Assembly: GCF_902859725.1 (NCBI RefSeq)
Contig: NZ_CADIJP010000004.1
Span: 124,001-188,000 of the forward strand
Direction: 5' to 3'
Source of the DNA: Achromobacter mucicolens
Lineage (GTDB): Bacteria; Pseudomonadota; Gammaproteobacteria; Burkholderiales; Burkholderiaceae_B
Length of the DNA stretch: 64,000 nucleotides
The notes below the pieces were generated by a model. That model ran no database searches, was not told the origin of the DNA, and saw only the letters and a list, made by a program, of their open reading frames with translations. Of the stretch, positions 25,581-34,614 are shown in pieces. The position numbers and the translations under genes are program-made. The number at the start of each line of letters is the position of its first letter. Within the stretch, counting starts at the first letter, position 1.

Positions 25581-26339
25581 TTACCGGTAGTACACGCAGA
25601 TACGCTTGCCGCCGATTTCGTGCACGTCAATCGGCAGCTCGTACAGATCGCTCAGCACGACCGGCCGGATCAGTTCGGCCGGCGTGCCGTGCCGGGCGAT
25701 CCGCCCCTGACGCATCGCCACGATGCGGTCCGCGTAGCTGGATGCGAAATTGATGTCGTGCAGCACCAGCACCACCGTCTTGCCCAGTTCATCGGCTGCC
25801 CGGCGCAGCGTGCCCATCATGGCGACGGCGTGCTTCATGTCCAGGCTGTTCAGCGGCTCGTCCAGCAACACGTAGCGCGTGTCCTGGGACAGCACCATGG
25901 CCACGAACGCGCGCTGGCGCTGGCCGCCGGACATCTCGTCCAGGTAGCGACCGGCCAGCGGCTCCAGATTCAGATACGCGATGGCCTGGTCGATATGGAC
26001 CTTGTCATCCATCGTCAGCCGCCCGCCCGTGTGCGGGTACCGGCCAAACGCCACCAGATCCCTGACCGTCAACCGCAGCGGCAGGTGGTTGTCCTGACGC
26101 AGGATGGCCAGGCGCCGGGCCAGTTCACGGCTGTCGGCGCGCGTCACGTCCAGGCCTTCGACCAGCACCCGCCCCGCGCTCATCGGCAACAGCCGGCTCA
26201 CCATGGACAGCAAGGTGGACTTGCCCGCGCCGTTGGGCCCGATGATGGCGGTGACGCCGCCTGCCGGCAGATCCAGGCTGACATCGTCGATGACGACAGT
26301 GTCGCCGTATTGCTTGCTGACGTTCTGGATTTCTATCAT
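25581..26339 (-). CDS. Siderophore ABC transporter ATP-binding protein (FepC/VctC type)
   Basis: A 252-residue ABC ATPase. Walker A is GPNGAGKST, the signature MSGGQRQRAFVAMVLSQ, and Walker B YVLLDEPLNSLD, with the switch His in LVLHDINFAS. Within ABC importers it resembles the iron-siderophore group. It powers the two FecCD permeases encoded upstream, overlapping the second by four bases (ATGA). It is the last gene of the siderophore uptake operon and converges on cpdB. GTAAGCGGT and ACCGCCTTAC near 25561-25584 can form an imperfect hairpin spanning both stop codons. Confidence 0.93.
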   Translation of the reverse strand: MIEIQNVSKQYGDTVVIDDVSLDLPAGGVTAIIGPNGAGKSTLLSMVSRLLPMSAGRVLVEGLDVTRADSRELARRLAILRQDNHLPLRLTVRDLVAFGRYPHTGGRLTMDDKVHIDQAIAYLNLEPLAGRYLDEMSGGQRQRAFVAMVLSQDTRYVLLDEPLNSLDMKHAVAMMGTLRRAADELGKTVVLVLHDINFASSYADRIVAMRQGRIARHGTPAELIRPVVLSDLYELPIDVHEIGGKRICVYYR

Positions 26340-27319
26340 CGGCGCCCCCTGCGCAGGATCAGGACGAGGAACATCACGCCGCCCACAAATTCAATCACCA
26401 CGCTGACGGTGGTGTTCAGCCCAAGCACGCGCTCCAGCAACGTCTGGCCGCCGACCAGGAATATGACGCTCAGCAGCATCGCGGCCGGCACGGTGTGCCG
26501 ATGCCGGTCCGACCCCATGGCGTGATACGCAAGGTTGCTGACCAGCAGGCCGAAGAACGTGACGGGCCCGACCAGCGCCGTCGACACGGACACCAGCACC
26601 GCAATGGCCGCCAATGTCAGCATGAGCGTGCGCCGGTAGTCCACGCCCAGGTTCAAGGCGATATCGCGCCCCAGCGCCAGCACGTCGTAGCGCCGGCGCA
26701 TGCGCCAGATAAGGAGCGAAGCCGCGCAGACGGCCGCCAGCGCGATCGGCAGCAATTCGATGCGCACCGAATTGAAGCTGGCGAACATGCGGTCCTGCAG
26801 CACCAGGAATTCATTCGGATCGATCAGCCGGACGACGAAACTGGACAGGCTGCGAAACAGCAGTCCAAAGACGATGCCAACCAGCATCATCAGATGCAGG
26901 CTGCGCACGGCATCGGAGAACAGCCACCGGAACAGCAGGCACGCGAACGCCGTCATCGCGCACACTTCCAGGAGAAAAGCCGCAACCGGATGACTGGCGG
27001 TGGCCGCTGCCTGCCCAAAGCCGAACACCACAACCGCCTGGATCAGCAGGTACATCGCATCGAAGCCCATGATGGCCGGCGTCAGGATGCGGTTGTGGGT
27101 GATCGTCTGGAACAGCACCGAAGACACGGCCACCGCATAAGCCACCAGCAACATCGCCAGCAGCTTGCCGCCGCGAAAAGGAATGACGAATGACCACTGG
27201 CCATTGGCGCCCAGCGTCATGAAGGCCACGATGCAGAGCAGCGCAAAAGCGCCCAGCGCCGCAAGGCGCCACGTCTGCGGCGCGCGCGCGGCCAAGGGCG
27301 GTATCGAGATATCAGCCAA
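26336..27319 (-). CDS. Siderophore ABC transporter permease (FecCD family), second subunit
   Basis: A 327-residue polytopic permease of the FecCD/BtuC family. Typical signatures are SSVLFQTITHNRILTPAIMG near the start, DVLALGRDIALNLGVDYRRT (the coupling region for the ATPase) and VGPVTFFGLLVSNLAYHAMG. The start is TTG 27319: it overlaps the stop of the preceding permease and has a GGAG site eight bases upstream. The open frame continues to 27517, but only inside that permease. With its partner it should form a heterodimeric inner-membrane channel for an iron-siderophore, similar to Vibrio VctG. Confidence 0.9.
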   Translation of the reverse strand: MADISIPPLAARAPQTWRLAALGAFALLCIVAFMTLGANGQWSFVIPFRGGKLLAMLLVAYAVAVSSVLFQTITHNRILTPAIMGFDAMYLLIQAVVVFGFGQAAATASHPVAAFLLEVCAMTAFACLLFRWLFSDAVRSLHLMMLVGIVFGLLFRSLSSFVVRLIDPNEFLVLQDRMFASFNSVRIELLPIALAAVCAASLLIWRMRRRYDVLALGRDIALNLGVDYRRTLMLTLAAIAVLVSVSTALVGPVTFFGLLVSNLAYHAMGSDRHRHTVPAAMLLSVIFLVGGQTLLERVLGLNTTVSVVIEFVGGVMFLVLILRRGRR

Positions 27320-28304
27320 CGCGATTGCTCCGCGTGCGCAGCAGCCACAAGAACAGAATGCTGCCCAGCACGCCCACCACCGTCCCGATCGGGATTTCGT
27401 AGGGATGGATGACCAGGCGGCCAATGATGTCGCAGGCCAGCACGAACACGCCGCCCAGCAGCGCCACCCACGGAATGGCGCGGCGCATGTTGTCGCCCAG
27501 CACCAGACTGACGGCATTGGGCACGATGAGGCCCAGGAACGGGATGCTGCCGGCCGTCACGACCACCACCGCTGAAATGGCGGAAACGATCAACAGGCCC
27601 ACCAGCGTCAGCCGAGCATGATTCAGTCCCAGGTTGGACGCGAACTCGCGGCCCATGCCGGCAACCGTGTAGCGGTCGGCGGCGGCATAGGCCGCGCAGG
27701 CCAGCGCAAAGCCGATCCACAACAGTTCGTAGCGGCCGCGCAGCACGCCGGAGAAGTCGCCGGTCGTCCACGCATGCAGGGATTGCAGCAGATCGAAGCG
27801 GTACGCCACGAAGGTAGTGACCGCCTGGATCACGCCGCCCAGGATCAGCCCGATCAGCGGCACGATGAACGGCGTGCGCAGCGGCACGCGGCGCAAGAGG
27901 GCCAAGAACAGCAAGGTGCCCGCCAGCGCGAAGCCCGTGGCCGTCAGCATCTTGCCGATGACAGGCGTATCGGGCGCCAGCAGCGTGATGACCAGAATGC
28001 CGAGCGTGGCGGACTCGACGGTGCCGGCCGTCGTGGGCTCGACGAAGCGGTTGCGCACGAGCATCTGCATGATAAGGCCGGCCACGGCCAGCGCCATGCC
28101 CGCCAGCAGCAGCGCAAGCGTGCGCGGAATGCGGCTGACCATCAGCAGGCGCCACGCGCGCTCGCCCGCCTCGCCGCCGTCCCACAGCGCGGTCCACGGC
28201 ATCTGGCCCGCGCCCACGCTGACGCTGGCCACGCACAACAGCAGCAATACCACCACCACGGCGGCCAGGCCGCCCCACCCGCCGATTGCGCGCCGCCAGT
28301 TCAC
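27312..28304 (-). CDS. Siderophore ABC transporter permease (FecCD family), first subunit
   Basis: A 330-residue FecCD permease with about ten membrane segments. Family signatures are SRIPRTLALLLAGMALAVAG and GLIMQMLVRNRFVEPTTAGT at the N-terminal third, and AGSIPFLGLIVPNAVSLVLG in the C-terminal half. It starts at GTG 28304 after the binding-protein gene and overlaps the next permease by eight bases. It should pair with the second permease to import an iron-siderophore delivered by the periplasmic binding protein, similar to VctD. Confidence 0.93.
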   Translation of the reverse strand: MNWRRAIGGWGGLAAVVVVLLLLCVASVSVGAGQMPWTALWDGGEAGERAWRLLMVSRIPRTLALLLAGMALAVAGLIMQMLVRNRFVEPTTAGTVESATLGILVITLLAPDTPVIGKMLTATGFALAGTLLFLALLRRVPLRTPFIVPLIGLILGGVIQAVTTFVAYRFDLLQSLHAWTTGDFSGVLRGRYELLWIGFALACAAYAAADRYTVAGMGREFASNLGLNHARLTLVGLLIVSAISAVVVVTAGSIPFLGLIVPNAVSLVLGDNMRRAIPWVALLGGVFVLACDIIGRLVIHPYEIPIGTVVGVLGSILFLWLLRTRSNRVG

Positions 28305-28332
28305 CAGCCGCCCTTCCCGTCTTGCATGCTGC

Positions 28333-29283
28333 TTACTTTCCCTGCGCCAACGCCGCCGCGATCTGGTCCACGTTCTGCTGCATCGCGGTCAGGCCCGCGC
28401 TGCCCAGCAAGTACCAGTTAAAGCCGTTCAGGTACACCACGCGCTGGTTCTTCCAGGCCTTGGTCGGACGCACCAGCTCGTTGTCCAGCATGCGCTCGGC
28501 CGACACGCCCTCGCGGCCGATGGCGGCGTCGCGGTCGATGACGAACAGCCAGTCCGGATCGGTCTGGGCGATGAACTCGAACGAGATCGCCTGGCCGTGG
28601 TTCGACACGTTCAGGCCCGTCGCGGCGGGCTTGACGCCGAACGCGTCGTGAATCACGCCAAACCGCGAGCCCGGACCGTAGGCGCTCATCTTGCCGCCGG
28701 TGGTCAGCACGATCAGCGCCGTGCCAGCGTTGGCCGCCTTGCCCTTCAGCGACGCAATGGACGCGTCCAGCGCCGCCAGCTTTGCCTTCGCCTCGTCTTG
28801 TTTGCCGTACAGCGCGGCCAGCAATTCGGTGTTGCGCTTGACGCTGCCGACCAGATCCTTGGCGTCAACCGTCAGGTCGACCGTGGGCGCGATCCTGGAG
28901 AGCTCGTCGTACTTGGGCGCCGAGCGGCCCGCCACGAAGATGACCTGCGGCGCGGCGGCGTGGATGACCTCGTAGTTGGGCTCGAACATCGTGCCTGCCT
29001 TGAGGTAACGCTTGTCCGCAAACTGACTCAGGTGCGGCGGCAGCTTTGCAGCGCTGGGCACGCCCACGGGGTCTACGCCCAGCGTGTGCAAGGTATCGAG
29101 CACGGCCAGGTCCAGCACGATGGCCTTGGTTGGGTTCGACGGCACCGCGGTCTCGCCACGCGCGTGCTTGACCGGCGTGGTGGACTGCGCGGCGCAAACC
29201 GCTGCCGCGGCGCTCAGCGCCAAGGCCATGCCGGTGCGCGTTGCCCAGCGGCGGGCGGCGCCCGCCTGTTTTCCATTGTTCAT
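28333..29283 (-). CDS. Siderophore ABC transporter periplasmic binding protein (CeuE/VctP type)
   Basis: A 316-residue periplasmic receptor. The signal peptide (RTGMALALSAAAAVCAAQS) precedes a PBP_II-like body with KAIVLDLAVLDTLHTLGVDP, KYDELSRIAPTVDLTVDAKD and GSRFGVIHDAFGVKPA. CeuE-type proteins bind catecholate iron complexes through a His and a Tyr; His in VIHDAFG and Tyr in GFNWYLL are candidates. The gene follows the TonB receptor by 42 bases and precedes the permease by 28. Together they form an uptake path from the outer membrane to the cytoplasm. Confidence 0.92.
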   Translation of the reverse strand: MNNGKQAGAARRWATRTGMALALSAAAAVCAAQSTTPVKHARGETAVPSNPTKAIVLDLAVLDTLHTLGVDPVGVPSAAKLPPHLSQFADKRYLKAGTMFEPNYEVIHAAAPQVIFVAGRSAPKYDELSRIAPTVDLTVDAKDLVGSVKRNTELLAALYGKQDEAKAKLAALDASIASLKGKAANAGTALIVLTTGGKMSAYGPGSRFGVIHDAFGVKPAATGLNVSNHGQAISFEFIAQTDPDWLFVIDRDAAIGREGVSAERMLDNELVRPTKAWKNQRVVYLNGFNWYLLGSAGLTAMQQNVDQIAAALAQGK

Positions 29284-29325
29284 GCAAACCTCTCTGTAAT
29301 GGGGCGCTCTCGCGCCCCGTCAAAC

Positions 29326-31347
29326 TCAGAACTTCACGCCCACGCCCAGCCAGTAGCGGCGGCCGTCCTCGACATAGCCGAAGTCGTCGTAGGCGACCTG
29401 TTTGTCGAACAGGTTGTAGATGCCGGCGTAGACCGACACGGTCTTGTTCACGGCGTACGAACCGCCCAGGTCCACGAAGGTGTAGGACGGGGCCACCAGC
29501 GCGTCCGAGGACGGGCCGGTCACCGGCTGGCTCTCGCGGCCGCGGAAGTTCACGCGCGCCCAGGCCTGCAGAGCGTCGGACGGCTGCCAGTTCACCGTGG
29601 TGGTGAAAAGGTGCTTGGGCAACTGGTTCAGCGGCTCGCCCTTGTATTGGCCCGACTTCTGCTCGGACTTCGTGAAGGTGTAGCTGCTAGTCATCGACCA
29701 GTCGGCCGCCAGCGGCAACTTGAGGCTGGCTTCAACGCCGCGCGACACGGCCTTGTCCACGTTCATGTAAGTGGTGGGATTCGAGCCGAACTGGTTCGGA
29801 CCGTCCGTGCACTGGGTCAAGGGGCAAGCCACCCGGGTGATCTTGTCCTTGAAGTCGTTGTTGAACAGCGTGACGCCGGCGCTCACGCCTTGGCCGTCGT
29901 CATACAGCAGGCCGATTTCCTGGGTCACGGACTTTTCGGGCGTCAGGTCCGGGTTGCCGTACATGTTGCCGCCACGGCTGGTCTGGCCCCAGCCGGCCAC
30001 GGTCTGGCGCAGGTCGGGCGCGCGAAAGCCCGTGGAGACGCCGCCCTTCAGGGTCCAGCGTTCGGCCATGTGCCACACGCCGTACAGGCGCGGGCTGAAA
30101 TGGCTGCCGAAGTTCTCGTCCTGGTCCATGCGCAGGCCGGTCGTGACGGCGAAGCTTTCGGTCAGGCGCCATTCGTCTTCGGCGAACAATGCCCATTGAT
30201 ACCGTTCGACCTTGCTCGGGCCGCCGACAAGCTGGTTGCCCGTCTGATCGTTCAGGCGCTGGTTCAGGTAACTGCCGCCCAGCGTCAGCATGTGCGAACC
30301 CAGCGGCAGCGACCAGCTGGTCTGCAGGTCCAGGTTCTTGATCTTCATCTGGCGCGAGCGGTTGTCGAACTCTTCCTGCTGCACGTAGCTGTCGGACACG
30401 CCCCAGCCCCAGCGGCCGGTGTGCGACAGCGCCCACTTGCTGCTGCGGTAATCGGTTTCCGAGGACGCCGGGCAGCCCGTGCGCGGGCACGCGGTGCCGG
30501 GCGGCAGCGGCTCGACCGTCTTGCCCAGGGTGTCCTGGAACTTCTGGCGCATCGTGGTCGCTTCCAGCACGATGTCGTGATCGCGGTTGGGCGTGAGCGC
30601 CAGCTTGGCGGTCACGCTTTCGGCATTGCGCTTGCGAAAGCCGTTGTAGATGTCGTCTTCGTCGCGCTGCGTGGCCTGGCCGTAGATCTGCAGGCCCAGC
30701 AGGTCGTTCTTGATCGGGCCGGCCAGGTAGAAATTGCCCTGGTAGATGTCGCCCGACTTGCTGCTTTCCTGGATGGTCGTATCCATGCGGATTTCGCCAT
30801 GCCATTCTTCAGGCACCTTGCGCGTGATGATGTTGATCACCCCGCCCATGGCGTCCGAGCCGTACAGCGACGACATGGGCCCGCGCACGACTTCAATGCG
30901 CTCGATGGCCGAGAGCGGCGGCGTCCAGCCGCCTTCGACGCCCGTCGAATCCGAATTGGTGCGGGTTTCGCGCGAGTTCTGGCGCTTACCGTCGATCAGG
31001 ATCAGCGTGTACTTCGGCCCCATGCCGCGCAGGCTGATGTCCTGGCGGTCGCCGCCGCCCGTGACGATGACGCCGGGGACTTCCACCAGCGCGTCGTTCA
31101 AGTCGCGGTAGAACTTCTTGTCCAGATCTTCGCGCGTGATCACGCTGATCGAGGCGGGCGCATCCTGGATGCGCTGCTCGAAGCCGCTGGCGGTCACGAC
31201 CACCGTGTCCATCGTCGTGGTGGCGTCCGCGGCCTGGGCCCAGACCGCTTGTGGCGCAATGCCGAAACCCGCGGCGCACAAGGCGGCGGCCAGTTGCGTG
31301 CGCGACGCGGCGATGCGCTGGCCCGTGGCCACTTCTTTCCTGCTCAT
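29326..31347 (-). CDS. TonB-dependent catecholate-siderophore receptor (FepA/PfeA-like)
   Basis: A 673-residue outer-membrane receptor. After a long signal peptide ending AVWAQA comes the TonB box region (MDTVVVTAS), a plug domain (LVEVPGVIVTGGGDRQDISLR, IERIEVVRGPMSSLYGSDAM, GVINIITRKV) and a 22-strand barrel ending in Phe (GVGVKF). The plug and barrel resemble FepA, IrgA and VctA enterobactin-type receptors, including paired cysteines in a surface loop (CPRTGCPASSE). A Fur-box-like site upstream and the divergent two-component genes suggest iron repression plus ligand-driven activation. Confidence 0.93.
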   Translation of the reverse strand: MSRKEVATGQRIAASRTQLAAALCAAGFGIAPQAVWAQAADATTTMDTVVVTASGFEQRIQDAPASISVITREDLDKKFYRDLNDALVEVPGVIVTGGGDRQDISLRGMGPKYTLILIDGKRQNSRETRTNSDSTGVEGGWTPPLSAIERIEVVRGPMSSLYGSDAMGGVINIITRKVPEEWHGEIRMDTTIQESSKSGDIYQGNFYLAGPIKNDLLGLQIYGQATQRDEDDIYNGFRKRNAESVTAKLALTPNRDHDIVLEATTMRQKFQDTLGKTVEPLPPGTACPRTGCPASSETDYRSSKWALSHTGRWGWGVSDSYVQQEEFDNRSRQMKIKNLDLQTSWSLPLGSHMLTLGGSYLNQRLNDQTGNQLVGGPSKVERYQWALFAEDEWRLTESFAVTTGLRMDQDENFGSHFSPRLYGVWHMAERWTLKGGVSTGFRAPDLRQTVAGWGQTSRGGNMYGNPDLTPEKSVTQEIGLLYDDGQGVSAGVTLFNNDFKDKITRVACPLTQCTDGPNQFGSNPTTYMNVDKAVSRGVEASLKLPLAADWSMTSSYTFTKSEQKSGQYKGEPLNQLPKHLFTTTVNWQPSDALQAWARVNFRGRESQPVTGPSSDALVAPSYTFVDLGGSYAVNKTVSVYAGIYNLFDKQVAYDDFGYVEDGRRYWLGVGVKF

Positions 31348-31419
31348 GATTCCAACTTCTCCCGTCCCCGGTTTGCTCCGCGCCCCACGCGCGGCGTTAC
31401 GCCGGCTCCCACTTATTAA

Positions 31420-31434
31420 TGAAAACCATTCTCA
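31420..31434. promoter_or_regulatory. Fur-box-like site upstream of the TonB receptor
   Basis: Read on the minus strand the site is TGAGAAT-G-GTTTTCA, matching the 7-1-7 Fur consensus TGATAAT-N-ATTATCA at 11 of 14 positions. It lies about 73 bases before the receptor start, between the receptor and response-regulator genes. Iron-dependent repression of the receptor operon is the expected effect. Confidence 0.65.
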
Positions 31435-31451
31435 TATTAGAATTGGGGCTT

Positions 31452-31470
31452 GCAGCACGCGGCAACACGC
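31452..31470. promoter_or_regulatory. Tandem direct repeat, possible response-regulator site
   Basis: GCAGCACGC (31452-31460) and GCAACACGC (31462-31470) are head-to-tail half-sites with a 10-base period, the spacing favoured by OmpR-type response regulators. They lie between the Fur-like site and the response-regulator gene. Confidence 0.4.
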
Positions 31471-31558
31471 TTTCCGCAACTTTTATCTTCTTTGCACTTC
31501 TTGACACTGCGCCGTGCACCCTTCGGCCAAACTGCCGGATGCACGACGCCCAACACGC

Positions 31559-32272
31559 ATGCTCTTGAATCATTCAGCGGTGGCGCGCCGCATCCTGCTC
31601 ATCGACGACGACGTCGAACTGGCGCAGATGCTGCGCGAATACCTGGAACCGAATCAGTGCCAGCTCACGCTGGCGCACACCCGCTCGCAAGGCCAGACCC
31701 TGCTGGCGCAGGACGACTTTGACCTCGTGCTCCTGGACCTCATGCTGCCCGACGGCAATGGTCTGGACCTGCTCAAGCACTACCGCCAGCGCTCACGGCG
31801 CCCCGTCATCATGTTCACGGCGCACGGCGGCGAGACCGACCGCGTATTGGGGCTGGAATTCGGCGCCGACGATTACCTGGCCAAGCCGTTCAGCCCACGC
31901 GAACTGAAGGCCCGCATCACGGCCGTGCTGCGCCGCTTCGAGCAAGCCCCCGCCCCCGCCAGCCCGTCGCTGAGCCTGGGCGCGCTCTCGCTGGATCCGG
32001 CCACGGGCCGCGCGCGCCTGGGCGGGGACGAGGTCATGCTGACCGGCGCGGAACAGCGCATCCTGGAAATCCTCATGCGCGCGCCCGGCCAGGTGATCGC
32101 ACGCGACCAGATCGGCCTGTATGCGCTGGGCCGCACCCCAGACCGGTACGACCGCAGCATCGACACGCACATCAGCAGCCTGCGCAAGAAGCTGCGCCTG
32201 GATCAACACGCCGACATGCTGTCCATCCGGAATCTGCGCGGGCTGGGCTACGTGCTGGCGGGCGCCGCGTGA
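31559..32272 (+). CDS. OmpR-family response regulator (PfeR/PirR-like)
   Basis: A 237-residue response regulator. The receiver domain has the acidic pocket ILLIDDDVE, the phospho-acceptor Asp60 in DLVLLDLMLPDG and the conserved Lys in DYLAKPFSP. The C-terminal winged helix shows LTGAEQRILEILMRAPGQVI and RSIDTHISSLRKKLRLD. ATG 31559 is preferred to the earlier GTG 31514 because the receiver fold begins just after it. It overlaps the kinase by one base (TGATG). Being divergent from a catecholate receptor, it probably activates that receptor when the siderophore is present, as PfeR does in Pseudomonas. Confidence 0.92.
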   Translation: MLLNHSAVARRILLIDDDVELAQMLREYLEPNQCQLTLAHTRSQGQTLLAQDDFDLVLLDLMLPDGNGLDLLKHYRQRSRRPVIMFTAHGGETDRVLGLEFGADDYLAKPFSPRELKARITAVLRRFEQAPAPASPSLSLGALSLDPATGRARLGGDEVMLTGAEQRILEILMRAPGQVIARDQIGLYALGRTPDRYDRSIDTHISSLRKKLRLDQHADMLSIRNLRGLGYVLAGAA

Positions 32273-33678
32273 TGACGCTGCTGCCCGCCCGCTCGCTCTT
32301 CTGGCGCGCATTCCTGACGTTCTGGGGCGCCATGGCGGTCATCCTGGTCTGCGGCATGGTGCTGACCGCCAGCGTGGCCTGGTACCGCTTCAATTCTCTG
32401 GATGGCCTGAACCCGGGCAACCTCACGCGCGACGCGGCGCAGGTGGCGCGCACACAGGGCGAAGGGGGCCTGGCGCGCTGGGTCCGCGCCATGGACGACA
32501 ACTACTCGGCGCTGAAGATCTACATCATGGATGCAGAGGACCGGGACATCCTGGGCAGGCGCCTGCCCACGCGGCTGCACGACTGGCTGGTCGCGTACCG
32601 CGCGGGACCCGACCGGGCGACGCAGTCCGACTATGCGCCGGCCGATCCCGCGGGCGAGCGCGTCTCCTGGTGGGAACCCCAGACGCTGATGCTGCCGGAC
32701 GGCTCGGAAATGCTGATGCTGTTCCTGCCATTTGACTCGTCGCGCTGGGAGGTGCTGGCGTTGTCGCCCGTCGCGCTCGCGCTGCTGCTGTTCGCGCTGG
32801 CGGTCACCGCTCCCTTTTGCTGGGCGCTGACCCGCCACATCACCGCGCCGCTCGCGCAACTGCGCCAGGCCACGCATGCTTTGGCCGCGGGACGCCTGGA
32901 CACACACACCCCGGCCAAGCTTGCCACGCGCAAGGACGAGCTCGGCCTCTTGGCGCGCGACTTCGACGCAATGGCCGTGCGCCTGAAGGCGCTGGTCGAT
33001 ACGCGCGAGCAGCTCCTGCATAACGTCGCGCACGAACTCCGCTCGCCGCTTGCGCGCCTGCGCCTGGCCTCGGAACTGGCGCGGCGCAACGACGAACGGC
33101 GCGATCTGCAACTGGACCGCATCGAACGCGAATGCGAACGCCTGGACGCGCTGGTGGGCAACACGTTGCGGCTAGCCCGCGTGGGCGCGCTGCCCGTGCC
33201 CACCGAACCGCTGGATCTGTCGGAAGTCGTATCGGGCGTGGTGGACGACGCGCGCTACGAGGCGGAGGGCCGGCGCCTGCGCATCGATTGGGAAACGCCG
33301 GCGCCCATCCTGATCGCCGCCGACCGCGCCAGCCTGGCCAGCGCGATCGAGAACGTGTTGCGCAACGCCCTGCGCTACGCGCCCGCCGAAAGCGTCATAC
33401 GCGTACGCTTGCTGACCAGCGCCACCGAGGCAAGCCTTGAGATCGAAGACCGCGGTCCGGGCGTCGCCACGCAGGAACTCGCGTCGTTGTTCGAGCCCTT
33501 CTATCGCGCGGGATCGGCCGCCGCCGCCAACACGTCAGGCGGCGGCGCGGGGCTGGGCCTGTCGATTGCGCAAGCCGCAATCGCCGCGCACAAGGGAACG
33601 ATATCGGCCCGCAACGTGGCGCCGCACGGCCTGAGCGTGCGCATGGACCTGCCGCTGCTGACAACGCCGCCGGCCTGA
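32272..33678 (+). CDS. Sensor histidine kinase (PfeS/PirS-like)
   Basis: A 468-residue inner-membrane kinase. Two transmembrane helices (about residues 14-36 and 163-184) flank a periplasmic sensor domain of roughly 125 residues. A HAMP segment (RHITAPLAQLRQATHALAAG) leads to the HisKA box HNVAHELRSPLARLR with phospho-acceptor His254, then the ATPase N, G1 (DRGPGVA) and G2 (GGGAGLGLSIA) boxes. It should phosphorylate the response regulator encoded just upstream. The divergent siderophore receptor suggests it detects an iron-siderophore, or its state in the periplasm. ATG 32272 is used; GTG 32269 is the other option. Confidence 0.92.
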   Translation: MTLLPARSLFWRAFLTFWGAMAVILVCGMVLTASVAWYRFNSLDGLNPGNLTRDAAQVARTQGEGGLARWVRAMDDNYSALKIYIMDAEDRDILGRRLPTRLHDWLVAYRAGPDRATQSDYAPADPAGERVSWWEPQTLMLPDGSEMLMLFLPFDSSRWEVLALSPVALALLLFALAVTAPFCWALTRHITAPLAQLRQATHALAAGRLDTHTPAKLATRKDELGLLARDFDAMAVRLKALVDTREQLLHNVAHELRSPLARLRLASELARRNDERRDLQLDRIERECERLDALVGNTLRLARVGALPVPTEPLDLSEVVSGVVDDARYEAEGRRLRIDWETPAPILIAADRASLASAIENVLRNALRYAPAESVIRVRLLTSATEASLEIEDRGPGVATQELASLFEPFYRAGSAAAANTSGGGAGLGLSIAQAAIAAHKGTISARNVAPHGLSVRMDLPLLTTPPA

Positions 33679-33715
33679 CACGGCGGGCACGGCGCCCGGG
33701 TCGAGGACGTGGCGG

Positions 33716-34534
33716 TCAGTCCGCGTCGGCCAGGATGGCTGCGGGCAACCGGGGCAACACCCGCATGGCATTGGCGGTCGTCGCGTGCGCCACCTGCCCC
33801 GGCGTGATGCCGCGCAGCTCCGCCAGCACCTCGGCAATGCGCGCCAATTCGCCAGGCCGATTGCGGCGGTTAGGCTCGTGCAGCCAGGCGGGCGGAATGT
33901 CGGGCGCGTCGGTCTCCAGCACCAGATGCTCCAGCCCGACGTCCACCGCGTGCCGGCGAATCTGCAGCGCGCGCTCGAACGTCATCGCGCCGCCCATCCC
34001 CAGCGCGAATCCATGATCGATGAAGGCCTGCGCCTGCTGGGCGCTGCCATTGAACGCGTGCGCAATGCCGCCGATGCGCGGATGGCGGCGCAGGTACTTC
34101 AGCAGGATGTCCTGGGATTTGCGCACGTGCAATAGCACCGGCAGGTCAAATTCGACGGCCATGTCCAGCTGGGCGGCGTAGAAGCGCTCCTGGCGCTCGC
34201 GCGGCGCGCCGGAGGCAATTTCCGGCACGAAGAAATCCAGTCCGATTTCGCCGATGGCGACAAAGCGCGGATCGCCAAGCGATGCCTTGATCGCCTCGCG
34301 CAACGCGTCCAGATCGGCGTCGTCAGCGCGTTGGACGTACAAGGGATGAATGCCCAGCGCGTAGGCGCCGCCGGCGATGCTGGCGGCCAGGTCACGCACG
34401 ATGGCGAAGTTGGCCCGTTCGATGGCCGGGATCACAATGGCCTGGACGTCGGCGCGGGCGGCGTGGTCCGCGACCTCGGTGCGGTCGGCGTCGAATTCAG
34501 GGGCGTCCAGGTGGCAGTGGGTGTCGATGAGCAT
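33716..34534 (-). CDS. TatD-family metal-dependent hydrolase
   Basis: A 272-residue TIM-barrel hydrolase of the TatD deoxyribonuclease family. Metal ligands are visible in IDTHCHLD, AIGEIGLDFF, LLHVRKS, IAHAFNGS and LETDAPDIPPAWL. Relatives have 3'-5' DNA exonuclease or D-aminoacyl-type activities in DNA repair or turnover. The longer open frame reaching 34801 lacks similarity before MLIDTHCHLD, so ATG 34534 is chosen. It follows the LolD gene on the same strand by 80 bases and converges with the sensor kinase. Confidence 0.92.
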   Translation of the reverse strand: MLIDTHCHLDAPEFDADRTEVADHAARADVQAIVIPAIERANFAIVRDLAASIAGGAYALGIHPLYVQRADDADLDALREAIKASLGDPRFVAIGEIGLDFFVPEIASGAPRERQERFYAAQLDMAVEFDLPVLLHVRKSQDILLKYLRRHPRIGGIAHAFNGSAQQAQAFIDHGFALGMGGAMTFERALQIRRHAVDVGLEHLVLETDAPDIPPAWLHEPNRRNRPGELARIAEVLAELRGITPGQVAHATTANAMRVLPRLPAAILADAD

Positions 34535-34614
34535 GGGCGTGTCCTCCGAATGCGGATTATCCGCCCGCGGCCGCCGCGCGGGCCAGCGACCGGCGGCTTT
34601 CGCTGCGGACCGGG

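Noticed and set aside
27817-31419. 1200-codon plus-strand open frame across the siderophore genes
   Set aside because: It spans four real minus-strand genes and has low-complexity His/Arg/Ala composition, so it is an open-frame artefact of GC bias.
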